From Trametes villosa (taxonomy: Eukaryota; Basidiomycota; Agaricomycetes; Polyporales; Polyporaceae): 64,000 nucleotides of DNA. The number at the start of each line of letters is the position of its first letter. The stretch's first letter is position 1. The notes beneath the pieces are model-generated. The model was not told the DNA's origin and did not search any database. It was given only the letters and a program-made list of their open reading frames with translations. The stretch covers positions 186,001 to 250,000 of the forward strand of contig PUDQ02000102.1 in NCBI GenBank assembly GCA_002964805.2, read 5' to 3'. The position numbers were made by a program, and so were the translations under genes. Below, piece after piece: positions 1 through 11,245 of the stretch.

Positions 1-2118
1 TATCCATCCCCATAGGCCGATATCCGTCGCCCTCCGGATAGTACTTCGGGTCGTTGTACCGGGCGCACTATGGTAGGTTTGCTTAAGTCATGAGCGCCAT
101 AGGTTTCAGTATAAGGACTGACGTGGAACGTTATGTTAGCTTTCTAGTCGTTATTGACGTGCTGCACCACCTGATCGACCAGCTGTCAGTCCCACTGTGA
201 CACATGAGCATATAATAAGGCCAACCTGGCTGTGAGTCGCTTGCCCGACCATACCAGACGTCTTCAGCTGGCGCCAGGCTGCATCAAAGCCCGGATGACG
301 GTGCTGCAGAGCCACAGGAGGGAGGAAGACCTTGGTCCTGTTGTACCACATAATCTCGCGACGCTGGACGGCCACGCTCGCCTCGCGGTGCAGACGTTCA
401 ACATGCTCTCTTATATTGGCGTCAACGATCGCGCCGCCTCGCGCTCGGACAGCCCGCGACCCATGTGTGGAAGGCCGATAGGTGTCGAGACAGGCAGGGT
501 CCGCAGCTTCGTCTCGTACATCCTGCTCCTCTCGAAGAAAGAGTCGCAGGACTCCTCCTGAGACAGCTCATCACCGCTGCCGAGCCGGGGCCCCGTGCCT
601 TGCTGCCCGAAAGAACTGATGTGCGCATGCTGGGAAAGGACACGGCGGGTATCCTTGCGCGTGTTGAGCCAGTACTCGAGCGCCCGCTTCACCGCGGGAA
701 TCGAGTCGGCGTCAAGGTGCAACCACGGTGGTAGGCTAGGGGGCGTCTCGGATAAACGCTCCCGAAGGTTTCGAGCGAGATTCATGAATCTAACATGTAA
801 ACGTGTGAGTAGGCGAACATTGGCAGTGCGGGCGGATACCTACCGATCGTAGCAATAGCTGGGCATGACGACCGCAAGGAATGTGTACATGAGCGTCGCC
901 TTGATTTCCACCCGGGCTACCGAGTTGGTTGACTCGTTATGGAGTAGCTTCAGCGTACAGAGATTACGGGCGACCATTGCAGGTTGTATGTCTAGCAGGG
1001 TCAAATGCGCATGGAATGCCGACTGGCGCGCCCTCGCGAGCCGTTTGTATCCTTGAAATAATCCCATGAGCGTCCCCAGGGCATGCCGACCTACAATGGT
1101 AAGCGTCTATGAGTGGTTGTTGACGGAAGGAAAGACATGATCGTATACCATCCCCCACACCGCCGAAAAGAAACGAGAGCTTTGACAGGTTTTCCGAAGA
1201 GATTTTGTCGACGTCAAGCGGGCACGGTTCTTCATGAGGAGACCAGCCTTGTGTGAGGTCAATGATGCGGTTCATGCCGATCTATGAGGGCGTTAGGGTT
1301 GTCACACCATAGGCAGGAAGCGTAAAGCGGACAGTGCAGTATTGTAATGCCTCGTCGCTACAGGAAATGTCAGTCGAAACCTTCATGAGAAAGAGACGCT
1401 GCTCACAGTTGCTGCGAGAAGTGAGGCATGCGCGCGAAATCATCTTGGCATTGGCTGCGTCTAGGGCCAGTGGATGTCGTGGCCTCCTTCTCTACCAACA
1501 CCCAGTCATACCAAGCACGGAGCAGTTCCTCGTTCGCTGTAGGCCCGCGGATTCGCAGTGCGCGCTGAACCGTTATTTTCCGCAAGGCTTCGATGGCCTC
1601 CTTGTGCTGCACCTCCGCGAGCGAGACCTTCTTGGCGCATACTCCCAGACACAGCGCCTTTGCGAGCCGGGTGGAGAGCTTGGTAACGAGAGCGTCCTCA
1701 TCTATGCAGCCGCGCAAGAGCGCCCATGCACGAAGGATGGCGGCGACGCAAGCTGTGTAGTCTCCCGCCTCGAAAAGTGCGGCGCTGAGGTTGGACGGGT
1801 GAACAGGGTCCGTGGGGTCGGAGTACTCTTCCTGAGGGGTTTACTTAGTGAGATGGCCTGCCAGTTATGTATCCGTGCTTGCCTTGGCGTATAACACGGC
1901 TGCCCTGGAGGATGCGAAACGAATATGAGTCCCGGTCCAGGCCGGCCGTACCCTTTCAGATGGGTACGAACTTCCACATACTTTGAGAATTGGCCATTAC
2001 TGAAGTAGTCGTCGCCATCCTGTTCATACGCCTCTGCAGTTCCGGGTGGATTCTGGTGGCATGTGTCGTTGAGGGGTTGACGGGATAGCCAAGAGAGAGG
2101 GGGAATGGAAAGTTGCAT
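1..2118 (-). CDS. DUF4470/TPR-like domain protein, 3' end off window
   Basis: The minus strand carries a multi-exon gene that runs off the left edge. The first exon has a TPR-like start (EQDGDDYFSNGQFSKYVE, near 2010). After an intron, a second exon from about 1831 reads EEYSDPTDPVHPSNLSAALF, followed by a helical stretch to about 1480. A later exon near 1170 has LSKLSFLFGGVGDG, which I know as the core of DUF4470 in basidiomycete TPR/MYND-like proteins. Further exons follow near 1020 (HLTLLDIQPAMVARNL), 785-411 (PPWLHLDADSIP) and 375-250. The biochemical role of the family is unknown. The start at 2118 is the most upstream in-frame ATG of the first exon and is uncertain. The 3' end lies outside the window, so the protein is incomplete here. 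The gene lies in tandem behind the MoCF-domain gene on the same strand. Confidence 0.7.
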
Positions 2119-2468
2119 GTGGCCGTGAAGAGGAGTCCTTGAAGCCTGAAGGTGGCGGATGGTAACGAGGAACGCGTTCAAGTTGTCCGGATTGTGAGAT
2201 TGATCCGACCCACACTACGAGACTCCAGAGCTCCAGCCCCGGCGTCACCCGCGCCGCTGCTGTCATTCGCCATCGCCACGTTTCGTACCGGCACAATGAT
2301 TTTGACGGAACTACGGGGCGAGCAGGAGCCGTGGAAGTTGAACGCACTGGTTATGAACATACACATCGCCTTCAGACGCTGAAAGCGAACGATAAAAGAC
2401 ATATCGACAGTCTGCGTTATAACAGATGAAATGCCCTGCTCTTACGAAAGCAGCGCTGGTGCGCTTCT

Positions 2469-3840
2469 TTAGAGCGCAGCTTTCTCCTTCCGCGCCTCTT
2501 CCTCGCTGACGAGCCTGCCGTTGAGCTCCTGCGCGACCTCCGCGCCGAGCGCGCGCACCGCGTCCGCGTCGCGCCCGATCAGCGACACGTACACGCCCTT
2601 TGACAGGAGCGGGTACGAGCCGACGCGCACGCCCGCCTCCTTCGTGCGCGCCTGGAGCGTCGTGAGGAACGGCGCAATCGACGACTCCGGGAGCCTGTGT
2701 GCGTGCGGGCGTGATGATGAGCGAGATGCGGGTGTAATGATAAGTGAGAGGCAGGCGGCAAGGAGGGAAGGAGGGAAGGACGCACTCGGTGAAGACCTGC
2801 TGGCGGAACGGCCGCTCGCTCGCAGGGGGCAAGGGGAGGAAGGGAACGAGGCCGTCGAGCATGCGCTGAAAGAGGCGCGGGATGCCGGGGAACACGCAGA
2901 GCTTGCCTTCCAAGCGCACAACGGGCTACGCAATTGAATGTTACTCAGTCAGCTGAGCCTCCACTACCATGCTCAGCAATAGGGAACCGGGAAAGGGGCT
3001 TACCACCCAGATATCGGGCGCGATGTAGAGCACCTCCGCGCGCGCGGGGAAGAGCGCCATGCGCTCGCGCGCGGTGCGCTGCTCGTCCGTCTGCTGCGCG
3101 AGGTCCGTACGGTGCCGGATCATCTCGTTCATGCGCCGCAGCGCCTCCTGGTCGTGCTCAAGCGGCTGGTCGAAGGCCTTCGCGAGCGACGCGTAGGTGA
3201 TATCTACAACGCCCGCGAAGGGGGTAGGGGGCGCAGGGTCAGCCGCGCGTGCGCGAAGGGAGGGAGGATGGAGGAGAAGCACCATCGTGCGTGGGCCCGA
3301 TGCCCCCCGAAGTGATCACGAAGTCGTACGTCTTGACGAGCCGGCGCGCGGCCTCGATGCTGCGCGGCGCCGTCAGCTTCTAGCACGGGTGGGGAGGAAG
3401 AGAGGAAGAGGAGCAGACGCACATGTCGTCCTCCTCGTCGGGCACGACCTCGATCCGCTTCCTGCGAGCGTGAGCGCGTGTGACCCCGGCGTCCTTACAC
3501 GGAGGAGGAAGCGGGGCCGCTCACAGCTCAATCCCGTTCTCGAAGCAGAAGCGCGCGAAGTAGTTTGAGTTGCGGTCGAGCGTCTTGCCGTTCAAGATCT
3601 CGTCGCTGTGCCCCGCCCCGCGTCAGCCAGCCGGTCCTCTACAAGCTATGCGGTTCAGACGCACCCGATGATCAGCGCCGCGGCAGTCTTGATGTAGTTG
3701 CCCTCCCCGAGCGGGTTCGCGGGCACGGGCGACACGGGGAAGTTCCACTGCGGCTGCTCCTCCTCCGCCTTCCCCTCCGCCTGCGTCTCCCCAGCCGGGC
3801 GGGGCTCCGTTGGTGCGGCGTTGGAAGTACTAGTCGACAT
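2469..3840 (-). CDS. MoCF_biosynth (molybdopterin-binding fold) domain protein
   Basis: Six or so exons can be joined on the minus strand. The N-terminus is a short Ser/Glu-rich leader ([13 protein letters not shown]). Then follows the MoCF_biosynth fold: [18 protein letters not shown] near residues 55-75, [20 protein letters not shown], and [19 protein letters not shown], the signature shared by CinA, MoaB/Mog and the N-terminal half of eukaryotic FAD synthase (FLAD1). A second half has [12 protein letters not shown] and ends [18 protein letters not shown]. Introns split IIG/DEI and HDD/ITY with clean GT..AG ends. No PAPS-reductase-like FAD synthase domain follows, so this is the stand-alone type of fungi. 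Family members bind or hydrolyse nucleotide-like substrates; the exact reaction of the fungal stand-alone proteins is not settled. The start at 3840 is the ATG just before the leader. Confidence 0.85.
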
Positions 3841-4046
3841 GGCCTGCTTCGATACGAGAGGGTAAATGGGGCGTATTGCGTGCGCCGAGTAGCGTGATAT
3901 AGGTGTCGTCTGCGCGTATGACAAAGACGGGGGTGCACGAGGGCAGGCGCGCCGGGGGCTTGATAAACGTGAGAAGTCGCGAACTCCGTGGCGAGCTAGG
4001 CTGAGGGCTCGGGCGTGCTGCATGCGCACCAGCTGGGGGAGGGGGT

Positions 4047-4056
4047 CTTATATATA
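4047..4056 (-). promoter_or_regulatory. Candidate TATA box for the MoCF-domain gene
   Basis: On the minus strand the bases read TATATATAAG, about 207 bases upstream of the ATG at 3840. Distance and orientation fit a core promoter with a long leader, but this is by pattern only. In the rest of the gap 3841-4756 I see no credible coding exon, RNA gene or repeat. Confidence 0.35.
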
Positions 4057-4756
4057 CCGGGGGCCGGACTATGTCGGGATATGACGGTCGAGCTCGCGAC
4101 TCGGTGCACGCCCCGGGTTCGATGGAGTCTCAGAGTCACTAAGTTGATGCCGATTCGAACGCCTTAGCTTAAGAACTAGTACGCACTGCGAGCCCTTGTG
4201 CAAGCTGGAGCTCCAGTGAAGATGTAAATAAGAACCCAGGAGACCGCCGACACGGAAGGGATGATGTAGGAGGAAGAGGAGATGCGGGCGCTTAATTCCA
4301 GGGCAAACGTCATTGACATCGGAATAAGTAGTCTACAACACCCGTTAGTAACTTGGTCAACAACGCTACATACCTCGTGAACATTCCGACGTTCCGACAA
4401 AGTGGCAGACACCGTTATTCCGGAGATCAGCAATCGTGCATTAACGAGCGAAAGCGGGGGCCCTGGGCCGGTGCCATACATGTACATCTAGCTCATGACG
4501 GTTCGTTCAAGGTCATCTCGAGTGGACGCACACAGGCGGGGAGACCGGCGGCCGGGCGGTCGGAAGGGGACACGATCCTGTATTTCTCCTACTGACCAAA
4601 GCAGAACGAAACGGAGACAGAAACCGAGTAGACGAAAAAGCGAAAGCTGGACGGGGTAGTAGCTGTGGGTACCTAGGTATCAGATCGGAGCAGCGCCGTA
4701 GATCGAGGGCGGATGCAGGACGCCTCTGACTCTGCCTTGCACACGCTGCGAGACGC

Positions 4757-5806
4757 TTAGAAGAGCATCGAGAGCGCGGCGACGGCGACACCGGCGAGGC
4801 CGACGGCGCTGCCGGAGAGGGAGGTGGCGGCGTTCGAGCCAGCCGCGGCCTTCGCAGACGCAGTGCTCGACGGGGCGTGCGACGAGGTCGCGGCCTTGGA
4901 GGTCGCAGCGTTCGAGGTCGCAGATGCGGCAGCCGAGGTGGAACCGGCGGCACCAGTGGTCGCGGCGGCGGCGCCGGACGCGTCGTTGGACTGGCCGGCG
5001 GCGATCTGCGCCTTAGCATCGGCAGTGAACGCACCAGTCATGCCGGAGATGCTGGTATCGCTTATGAGCATAGTATCGAGTAGATGCATCCACCGAGCGA
5101 ACGTACGCAAACTTGGCAGAGAAGGCCAGCGCGGGGTAAGCCGAGTTGGTCGCATCCTTCAGGTTGATCGACTCGATGCGAACGAAGCTGGATTGTTGTC
5201 AAAATCTGGGCTGCAACGGCGGAGTTGCCATGTTGTACGCACTACTGGTTGCTGTTCTCGCCCTTGCTGGCATCGGGAGTGAAGACGACGGAGCTAGTGG
5301 TCGACACATCGACGGACGGAGCGACCTCCTGGATAAGGGTCTACAAGTACGATGTGTTAGAAATCGATGCAAACCGATACAAGCCGGGGAGATATGGCGG
5401 TGTCTGACGCAGCGTCCATCGAGGGTGATTGGCAATTACTGCTCGCCTCGACGGTACACCATGCCGAACTTCATACCATCGAGGATACTTCGAAGGCCTC
5501 GCCATCCGTGGCAACCAGAAGAACGTACATACCTGCTGGGTCGGGCTGCCGACATAGACAGCGACCTTGGCGTTGCCAAAGTCCTTCAGAGTGGGCGCCT
5601 GGCCGTCATCCTGCCAGGAGATGGTGGCCTGCTGGCCAGCGGTCCAGCTGGTAGCCGCAACCGGGGAGGTCATCTGGCATGAACGACACACGACATTAGC
5701 ACCGGCTGTCTGCAGACACGGGATGTCGTAAAGAAAAACGCACGTAAAGAGCGCCGAAGGCGGGGGACGCGACGGCGAGGAGGAGGAGGGCAGCGGAGGC
5801 GAACAT
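4757..5806 (-). CDS. KRE9/KNH-like GPI-anchored cell-wall protein
   Basis: Five exons on the minus strand make a small secreted protein. It opens with a signal peptide (MFASAALLLLAVASPAFG, residues 1-18). An Ig-like KRE9/KNH N-terminal domain follows at once: MTSPVAATSWTAGQQATISW and then KVAVYVGSPTQQ. Next come a Ser/Thr/Ala-rich stalk (from about residue 125) and a hydrophobic tail (SAVGLAGVAVAALSMLF) typical of GPI attachment. The family name refers to yeast Kre9/Knh1, needed for beta-1,6-glucan assembly; basidiomycete relatives are abundant and mostly uncharacterised. Introns fall after ALY, after SPTQQ, after ENSNQ and after SAKFA, all GT..AG. The start at 5806 is the only ATG that precedes the signal peptide directly. 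The role in the wall is inferred from the family. Confidence 0.85.
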
Positions 5807-5995
5807 GTTTATTTTCCTAGCAAGGAGTGTGGTGCTGAAAGAGCGGAAGGGTGCGCTGGACGGCGAGCGGGAGGGCGGGGGCGTCGAGGACGTGGGCGTT
5901 GAGGATGGGAGTCGCCTGACAACCGATTTTGTATCCTTCCCGGCGTCGGGCGGAGTTCCAATCCCGAAGGCGCGTACCTGACTCGCCATACGCGT

Positions 5996-6001
5996 CTTAT
6001 A
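5996..6001 (-). promoter_or_regulatory. Candidate TATA element of the KRE9/KNH-like gene
   Basis: TATAAG on the minus strand lies about 190 bases upstream of the start codon at 5806. A second AT-rich stretch (TATAAATA on the plus strand) sits near 6031. From 5807 to 6962 I see no credible coding exon; it holds the promoter of this gene and the 3' flank of the kinase gene. Confidence 0.3.
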
Positions 6002-6962
6002 CCCGCCTTACTTATTCTTGGCCTCGGCAGCTATAAATACTTGGCCTCCAGCACTTAATCACCCAGCGGGACCCCGTGCATATGTTCTCGCTGGAGAAGG
6101 CTTGACAATCTGTACACAGACAGCGCGCGAGTTCATGACACTCTTAAGCTTCAGCTTCAGCGCTCTTCAACATGGAGCGAAAAGACGAAGACCTCAGGCA
6201 GCCGGGGAATGAGGTCATCGCCAAAACAACGGGCCGCAGCGTTAACGTTTTAACATGCATCGCTCAACTTGGCACCGGCCACGGATCCAGCCTCGATCGG
6301 CCGCCGTACAGGCTACAATCGCCTTCAGAGCCCGGAGGTCGTACCCATGGGAGGCTTTTCATCTGTCTTGAAAGGACAGCGTCGACGTCGACGGGCATGC
6401 GCTCATGGTATATAAGCATCACTTCCGAATGTTCTTACATCCGCTCCTGCACTCAACTTCGTGCTGCGAACAGCTCGCTGATCTTCCTGTGCACATACCT
6501 CTGGGCATTTCATAGACCTTGCAGACAGGCCCAGCGAAACGAGAAAGCGATTCTGAGGGGCTTTGAAGGCTGAACAAGCGTGCGTCCAATGTGGACGATG
6601 AGGTATGGTCATTGATAATATACGTCGGTGTCTTCAGTCTATTAGTGCCTGTCCGATGCCCCGTGAAGGTTATCAACAGCACATCTTCGCGAGGTTGACA
6701 GGGATGTTTGGCCTACCCGGGCTATGTCCTGACAGGATATCTTGCGCTGATGTGCGGCGTTGGAATCAATGACTCAACATTAACGCACCGATTGACAGAT
6801 AGAAGGACAATATTCATCATGTACCAGTACATACACATCGCGCCAACGACAGCCCAGAACAAAACGATAGCTTACTGGATCCAACGACCCGCGGCAGGCC
6901 GGATCAGAGCCACGACGCGTGCCAGGGTGTGGTACGTTCGGAGGGCGGCCAGACAGAACAGC

Positions 6963-9547
6963 CTACGCAAGACGCTTGCCCTGCATCCGCCGGAAGAACG
7001 CCTTCACCCTCGCGCCGCCCGCACCTCCTCGCTTCGCGTCGGCCTCGTTGCTCGCACCCCGGCTGGTCGGGACATGCGGGGCTCTCGGGCCCATCGTCGC
7101 CAGCATCGCGATGGTGATCTGGTGCTCGAAGCTCAGCGCACTTGCGCCGGGCACGACGGCCTTCGGATGCGCCGACGCAGGACGTGCAGAAGACGCTGGC
7201 CTGGCCTGGTAGATGTGTGGGTAGACTGCGCGAGGGGCGAGAACAGGCGTAGAGTGGTAGGCCTTCCGGAGGTCGTAGATGCCATGTCGACGGCGAAGAG
7301 TGTGCGGATAGTGTTCTGAGCTGGGGAACGGGAGGGAAGACGGCGCCAAACTTCCCGAATGCACGATAGGAGTATTTGGCGGAGACTGCAGGGTGGACGT
7401 CATGGAAGGCGCTGCGCTAATAGCGGCCGGCAGGAGAAGAGGCGGCCGCAGCGCGTCCAAGTCTGGGGAGTTGTCCGCGGCACACTTCAGCGTCCCCGCC
7501 GGGACCCGCGCGGACGGGTCGAACGGAATGTCCGCGAGATGCTCGTCCCGCCAATGCTCCTCCGAACTCGCCAGGCTGTCCTGCGAGTCCGCGGGCCCGC
7601 TGTATGCGCGCAAGTCGAGCCGGGTGTCGTCGTCCGGTTCCTGCCATGCGACCTCGGGGAACGGAGGGAACTGCAAGGCGGCGACGTCGTCCCAAGAGCC
7701 CGAGATGGGCTCGAAGAACGGGTGGTCCTTCGCGGCGGGTCCATGGAGACGCTCGTTCGGATGGTGTGCACTTAGCTAACGCCATTGGAGTGAGCCTCGA
7801 CGAACAGCTCGCACTACATTCGCTCGACGTACCTCGCTCGTAAAGTCTTCAAAGTCCGGGTCCAGCTGCACCCCGTCCACACGGACGCGATGCCCGTCGC
7901 TCGCGCGCTCCCACGCGTCCTGACGCTTGGCGTCCGAGCCATCCGCCGACTCCCCGAGAGCGAGTTCGCGCAACATGATGCCGAGGCTGTAGAAATCAAC
8001 GCGCTCGTCGTACACCAGGATGCTGGGGCCGTGGCCGTTTGCGGCCAGGCCGCGGCCTGCATGTGCGTGCACCCCCAGGAGCTCCGGCGCTGCGTACCGC
8101 CGCGTGAACGACACCTGGTCGTCTGCGCCCAGTATGATCGGGCCATACCTCTTCAGCGCGCCTTGTGGCTCGCGGCGAAAGGACACGTCGTTCATGTTTG
8201 AAGCATGATATCCGCGGGAGGCGTTCATCTCCGGCAGCTCAGGCATGAACCGCGACGAACCGAAGTCGGTGATGACGGCGTGCCCTGTATGAGACACAAG
8301 GATGTTTGCGGGCTTGATGTCTTGGTGCACGATACCCCGCTCGTGGAGGAACAGCAGCCCGAGGATGAGCTCGGCGGAGAGAAAGCGCAGGGATTGAAGC
8401 GCCTCATCATAGGGTGTGAATATGGATGGACATGAGGGGAACGCAACGGGGAGGGAGAACGATTGGGGAAGCGGGCTGAGGAGGGGAGGTGGCGCAAGGG
8501 TGGGGGTAGGATGGCCGCGTAGATGAAGGCATCGCCGGAAGTGCGGGTGAGAGAGGGGCGCGCAGTGACAGTCCTGACATTGTATGCTATCAAGGCTAAT
8601 CGCTGGACAATCCGGGGGAAACGACGCACCATGACGATGAATACATGCTCCCGCGTTTGAAACACGTTTTGCAACTTCTGCTGGAACTCTAACCCACGCC
8701 CATGTGGGGTAGCGTCCGGGCCCCAGGCTATGTCGCGCAGAATACGGACTTCGGTCTTCAGCTCCTGAACATCGTCGAGGTTCATTTGCCTTTTCGTCAA
8801 CACCTTGACAGCGACTTGAGAGCCATGGCCACTTGTGATGCCAGCGTCGGGCGCACGTTCAGCCAGGAGTACTTTGCCATAGCCGCCGCGGCCGATAGTG
8901 CCAATGAAGCTCAAGGACGAGAGACAGAATCCAGGGGAGAAGTCAAGATCCACTAGTCCAGATGTTTGCATCAGAGAATCCTCGTTATCGTCATCGTCTA
9001 GGTCCAGCCAGGGTTTCTCTAGGGAATCTCGCTTGGTATCGCGCTGGGGGCTAGTAGATTTCTTAGATTTTGTGCACGGCAGGGAGTCCGCTGCGAGGGT
9101 GTTGTCGTCAGACCACGAGCCCAGAGGCGCTCTAAGTGAAGAACCAGTGAGGAACCCAAGAGCGTTGCAGGAGTTGTCGTCAATATGCCCCAGATCCGGC
9201 GCCGAATGAGAGGCGGGCCAATACCCCAGTGTGTTGCCAGACGGACGCGTGTCAAGACAAGTGAGATCTTCAACGAGAATGCTGGGCACTTCCAGTGCAG
9301 CGTCATGGACTGCGCAGAGGCTAGAGAAGGCGGTTGCATATGCGAGGCTGTCAGGAGAAGAGTCATGGTAAGCTGAAGAGGATCGCAGAGAGGTTTTGTC
9401 GAGGTGTCCTAGAGGATGAGGCGAGTAGTGGGATGTTCCCGAACCACCAGAGCGAGATGTGCATAGCGTGAGCCCTGAGCATGAAGAAAGCTGATCAGGG
9501 TAGCTTGACGAGCTACCACCGGTCAGATAACGCCCAAAGTCCATCAT
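6963..9547 (-). CDS. Large AGC-like Ser/Thr protein kinase, non-RD type
   Basis: Three main exons give a protein of roughly 810 residues. Residues 1-205 are low-complexity Ser/Asp-rich. The kinase domain starts with the Gly loop IGTIGRGGYGKVLLAE and the VAVKVL lysine. After an intron at EHVFIVM comes a long Pro/Ser-rich insert, then LRFLSAELILGLLFLHERG, the catalytic loop VHQDIKPANILV, ITDFGSSRF (DFG) and RRYAAPELLG (APE). A third large exon starts RLHGPAAKDHPFFEP; HPFF after the domain is usual in AGC kinases. A basic C-terminal tail of about 240 residues ends QGKRLA. The catalytic loop has HQD where most kinases have HRD, so it is non-RD and probably not controlled by classical activation-loop phosphorylation. 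The family is common in basidiomycetes; I cannot name an orthologue. An in-frame ATG at 9667 is an alternative start. Confidence 0.8.
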
Positions 9548-9949
9548 GAATCGAAGATTGACAGCAGCCGGCAAAAAGTCGTGAAGCCTGGGTATCGAGG
9601 GCGCAGATGAAGTGTTGCGAGCCGAGTGAAGAGGTAGAGCTACACAGGGTCCCGTGTGTGCTCGCACCCACAGGTACTACAGCCCGCGGGATGTCGCTAG
9701 CAGATCTGAGATGTCGCAAGGAGGCGGAACGCAACGAAGGTAAGAAAAGAACCAAACCAGACGGCGGGAGGTTCGTATTCCTTCCTTATCGAGGTACACG
9801 TTACGTAACTGTGCCAAGCGCCCGTGGACATGGTGTGCATCAAAGCTGCACCCCGCGCCTTAGTGCTGTACCACATCCTTGCTCACAACCGCATTCACCT
9901 TCACTGCTCTGCCAGGCTATTTGTCTCTTGCTTTATTGTCGAAACTCCA
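9548..9949. promoter_or_regulatory. Shared intergenic region between kinase and SYF2 genes
   Basis: About 400 bases separate the divergent start codons of the kinase gene (minus) and SYF2 (plus), so both promoters must lie here, or in part within the possible 5' extension of the kinase. I see no clear TATA box. Confidence 0.4.
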
Positions 9950-11153
9950 ATGGCTTCATCATCAACTGCGGCCGCCGCATTACAAGACGTTGCTCATGCG
10001 GCGGAGGAGTTTGTGGACCAGTTGAACCCGACACCACAGGGGGCGGACGGGGAAGAGCAGTCGCCTGAGGGCGACGAAGGAGAAAAGGACAAACTTATGG
10101 AGGAGCGGAAGAAGAAGCTGGAGCAGCTTAGGAAGAAGATGGTGAGTACTGTGCCTGTTCCGGCCCCAATGCTGGCTAACTCATCGACACACCGCTTTCA
10201 GAGATCCTCCGCGCAAGCGAACCGTGCATCCGTCATCGAGGAGAGCGCGAAGGCCAAGGTCACCGCGCGGGAGGCGGCTAGGATGGAGCGACAGCGCAAG
10301 CTCGCGGAAACGCTCCGGCAAAAGGCGGACGCGGAGGACCGGGGGGAAGACATTGAGCGGCAGAAGAACTGGGAGTACACCATTGAGGAGAACGACGAGT
10401 GGGAGAAGAAGCAGGCGCGCAAGGCGCGGCGGGCTGACTTCTCGTTCAATGGTGAGTCTCATATGTCCCACTCGCGCCAAATGTGCTTGGTGTTCAACGA
10501 GCCAAACAGATGACGCGGACGCGGCACGGAGGAAGTACAAGAAGGACCTGGACTTCATCAAACCCGACCTCGAAGCCTACAACAGGCAGAAGGAGATTGC
10601 GCTAGGGCTAGCACCTGGGTCACTGTCGAAGCAAGGTGCCGCAAGTGGGTCGTCTGCAGTGACGAACTTCGACCCCTCCGGCGGAGCATCGTCATCACAG
10701 GTGCGTTTTTTCGCGGATGCCCTGACGCATATCCACTCACATCTGTTTTGAAGGTTGTGCCGTCGAGTTTGCAGCAACAGCTGGCTGCGGAGAACCTGTA
10801 CCGCGACGCGAACACCTTGTTGTATGCCGATAGCAAGCCTAGCGAGGAAGCGATCGACAAGGTCATCTCGAAGATTAATAAGGAGTACGTCTGCTTCCCG
10901 CTACCGTTCCATTCAGTCTCTCATTCCCGGTCAGCGTCGACAAGAAAAAGAAGTTCTCGCGCAAGCGGCAGAACGAGGATGAGGGCGATGTCACATATAT
11001 CAATGAGCGCAACCGCGTCTTCAACAAGAAGGTACGCACATCCTGCTCAGCACGTAAACCCCATTCTCATCCCTGTTTTACCAGATCGCGAGGTACTACG
11101 ACAAGTACACCGCGGAGATTCGGGCCAGCTTCGAGCGTGGAACCGCCTTGTAA
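9950..11153 (+). CDS. SYF2: Pre-mRNA splicing factor SYF2
   Basis: Six exons join cleanly. After an Ala/Glu-rich leader, the SYF2 domain shows KLMEERKKKLEQLRKKM, then RQKNWEYTIEENDEWEKKQA, DDADAARRKYKKDLDFIKPD, a variable linker, ENLYRDANTLLYADSKPSEE, and the C-terminal helix RVFNKKIARYYDKYTAEIR ending FERGTAL. This order is that of the SYF2 family (PF08231), a member of the Prp19/NineTeen complex of the spliceosome acting in the nucleus. Introns follow KKM, FSFN, GGASSSQ, KINK and NRVFNKK. ATG 9950 begins MASSSTAAAA; an upstream ATG at 9824 would only add a hydrophobic, unconserved leader. Length (about 280 residues) fits the family. It is divergent to the kinase gene and lies some 300 bases upstream of the truncated SAE2/CtIP copy. 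Confidence 0.9.
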
Positions 11154-11245
11154 CGCCCCCATGTTCTGCATCTTTGTATCACGCCTTGCGAACTCTGTAC
11201 TACTACTCTAGATGTATGCTACACATAATGCTCATGACGTGCAAA

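Noticed and set aside
4085..4160. Possible tRNA (GGGTTCGATGGAG-like T arm)
   Set aside because: No matching acceptor or anticodon stem can be formed around it.
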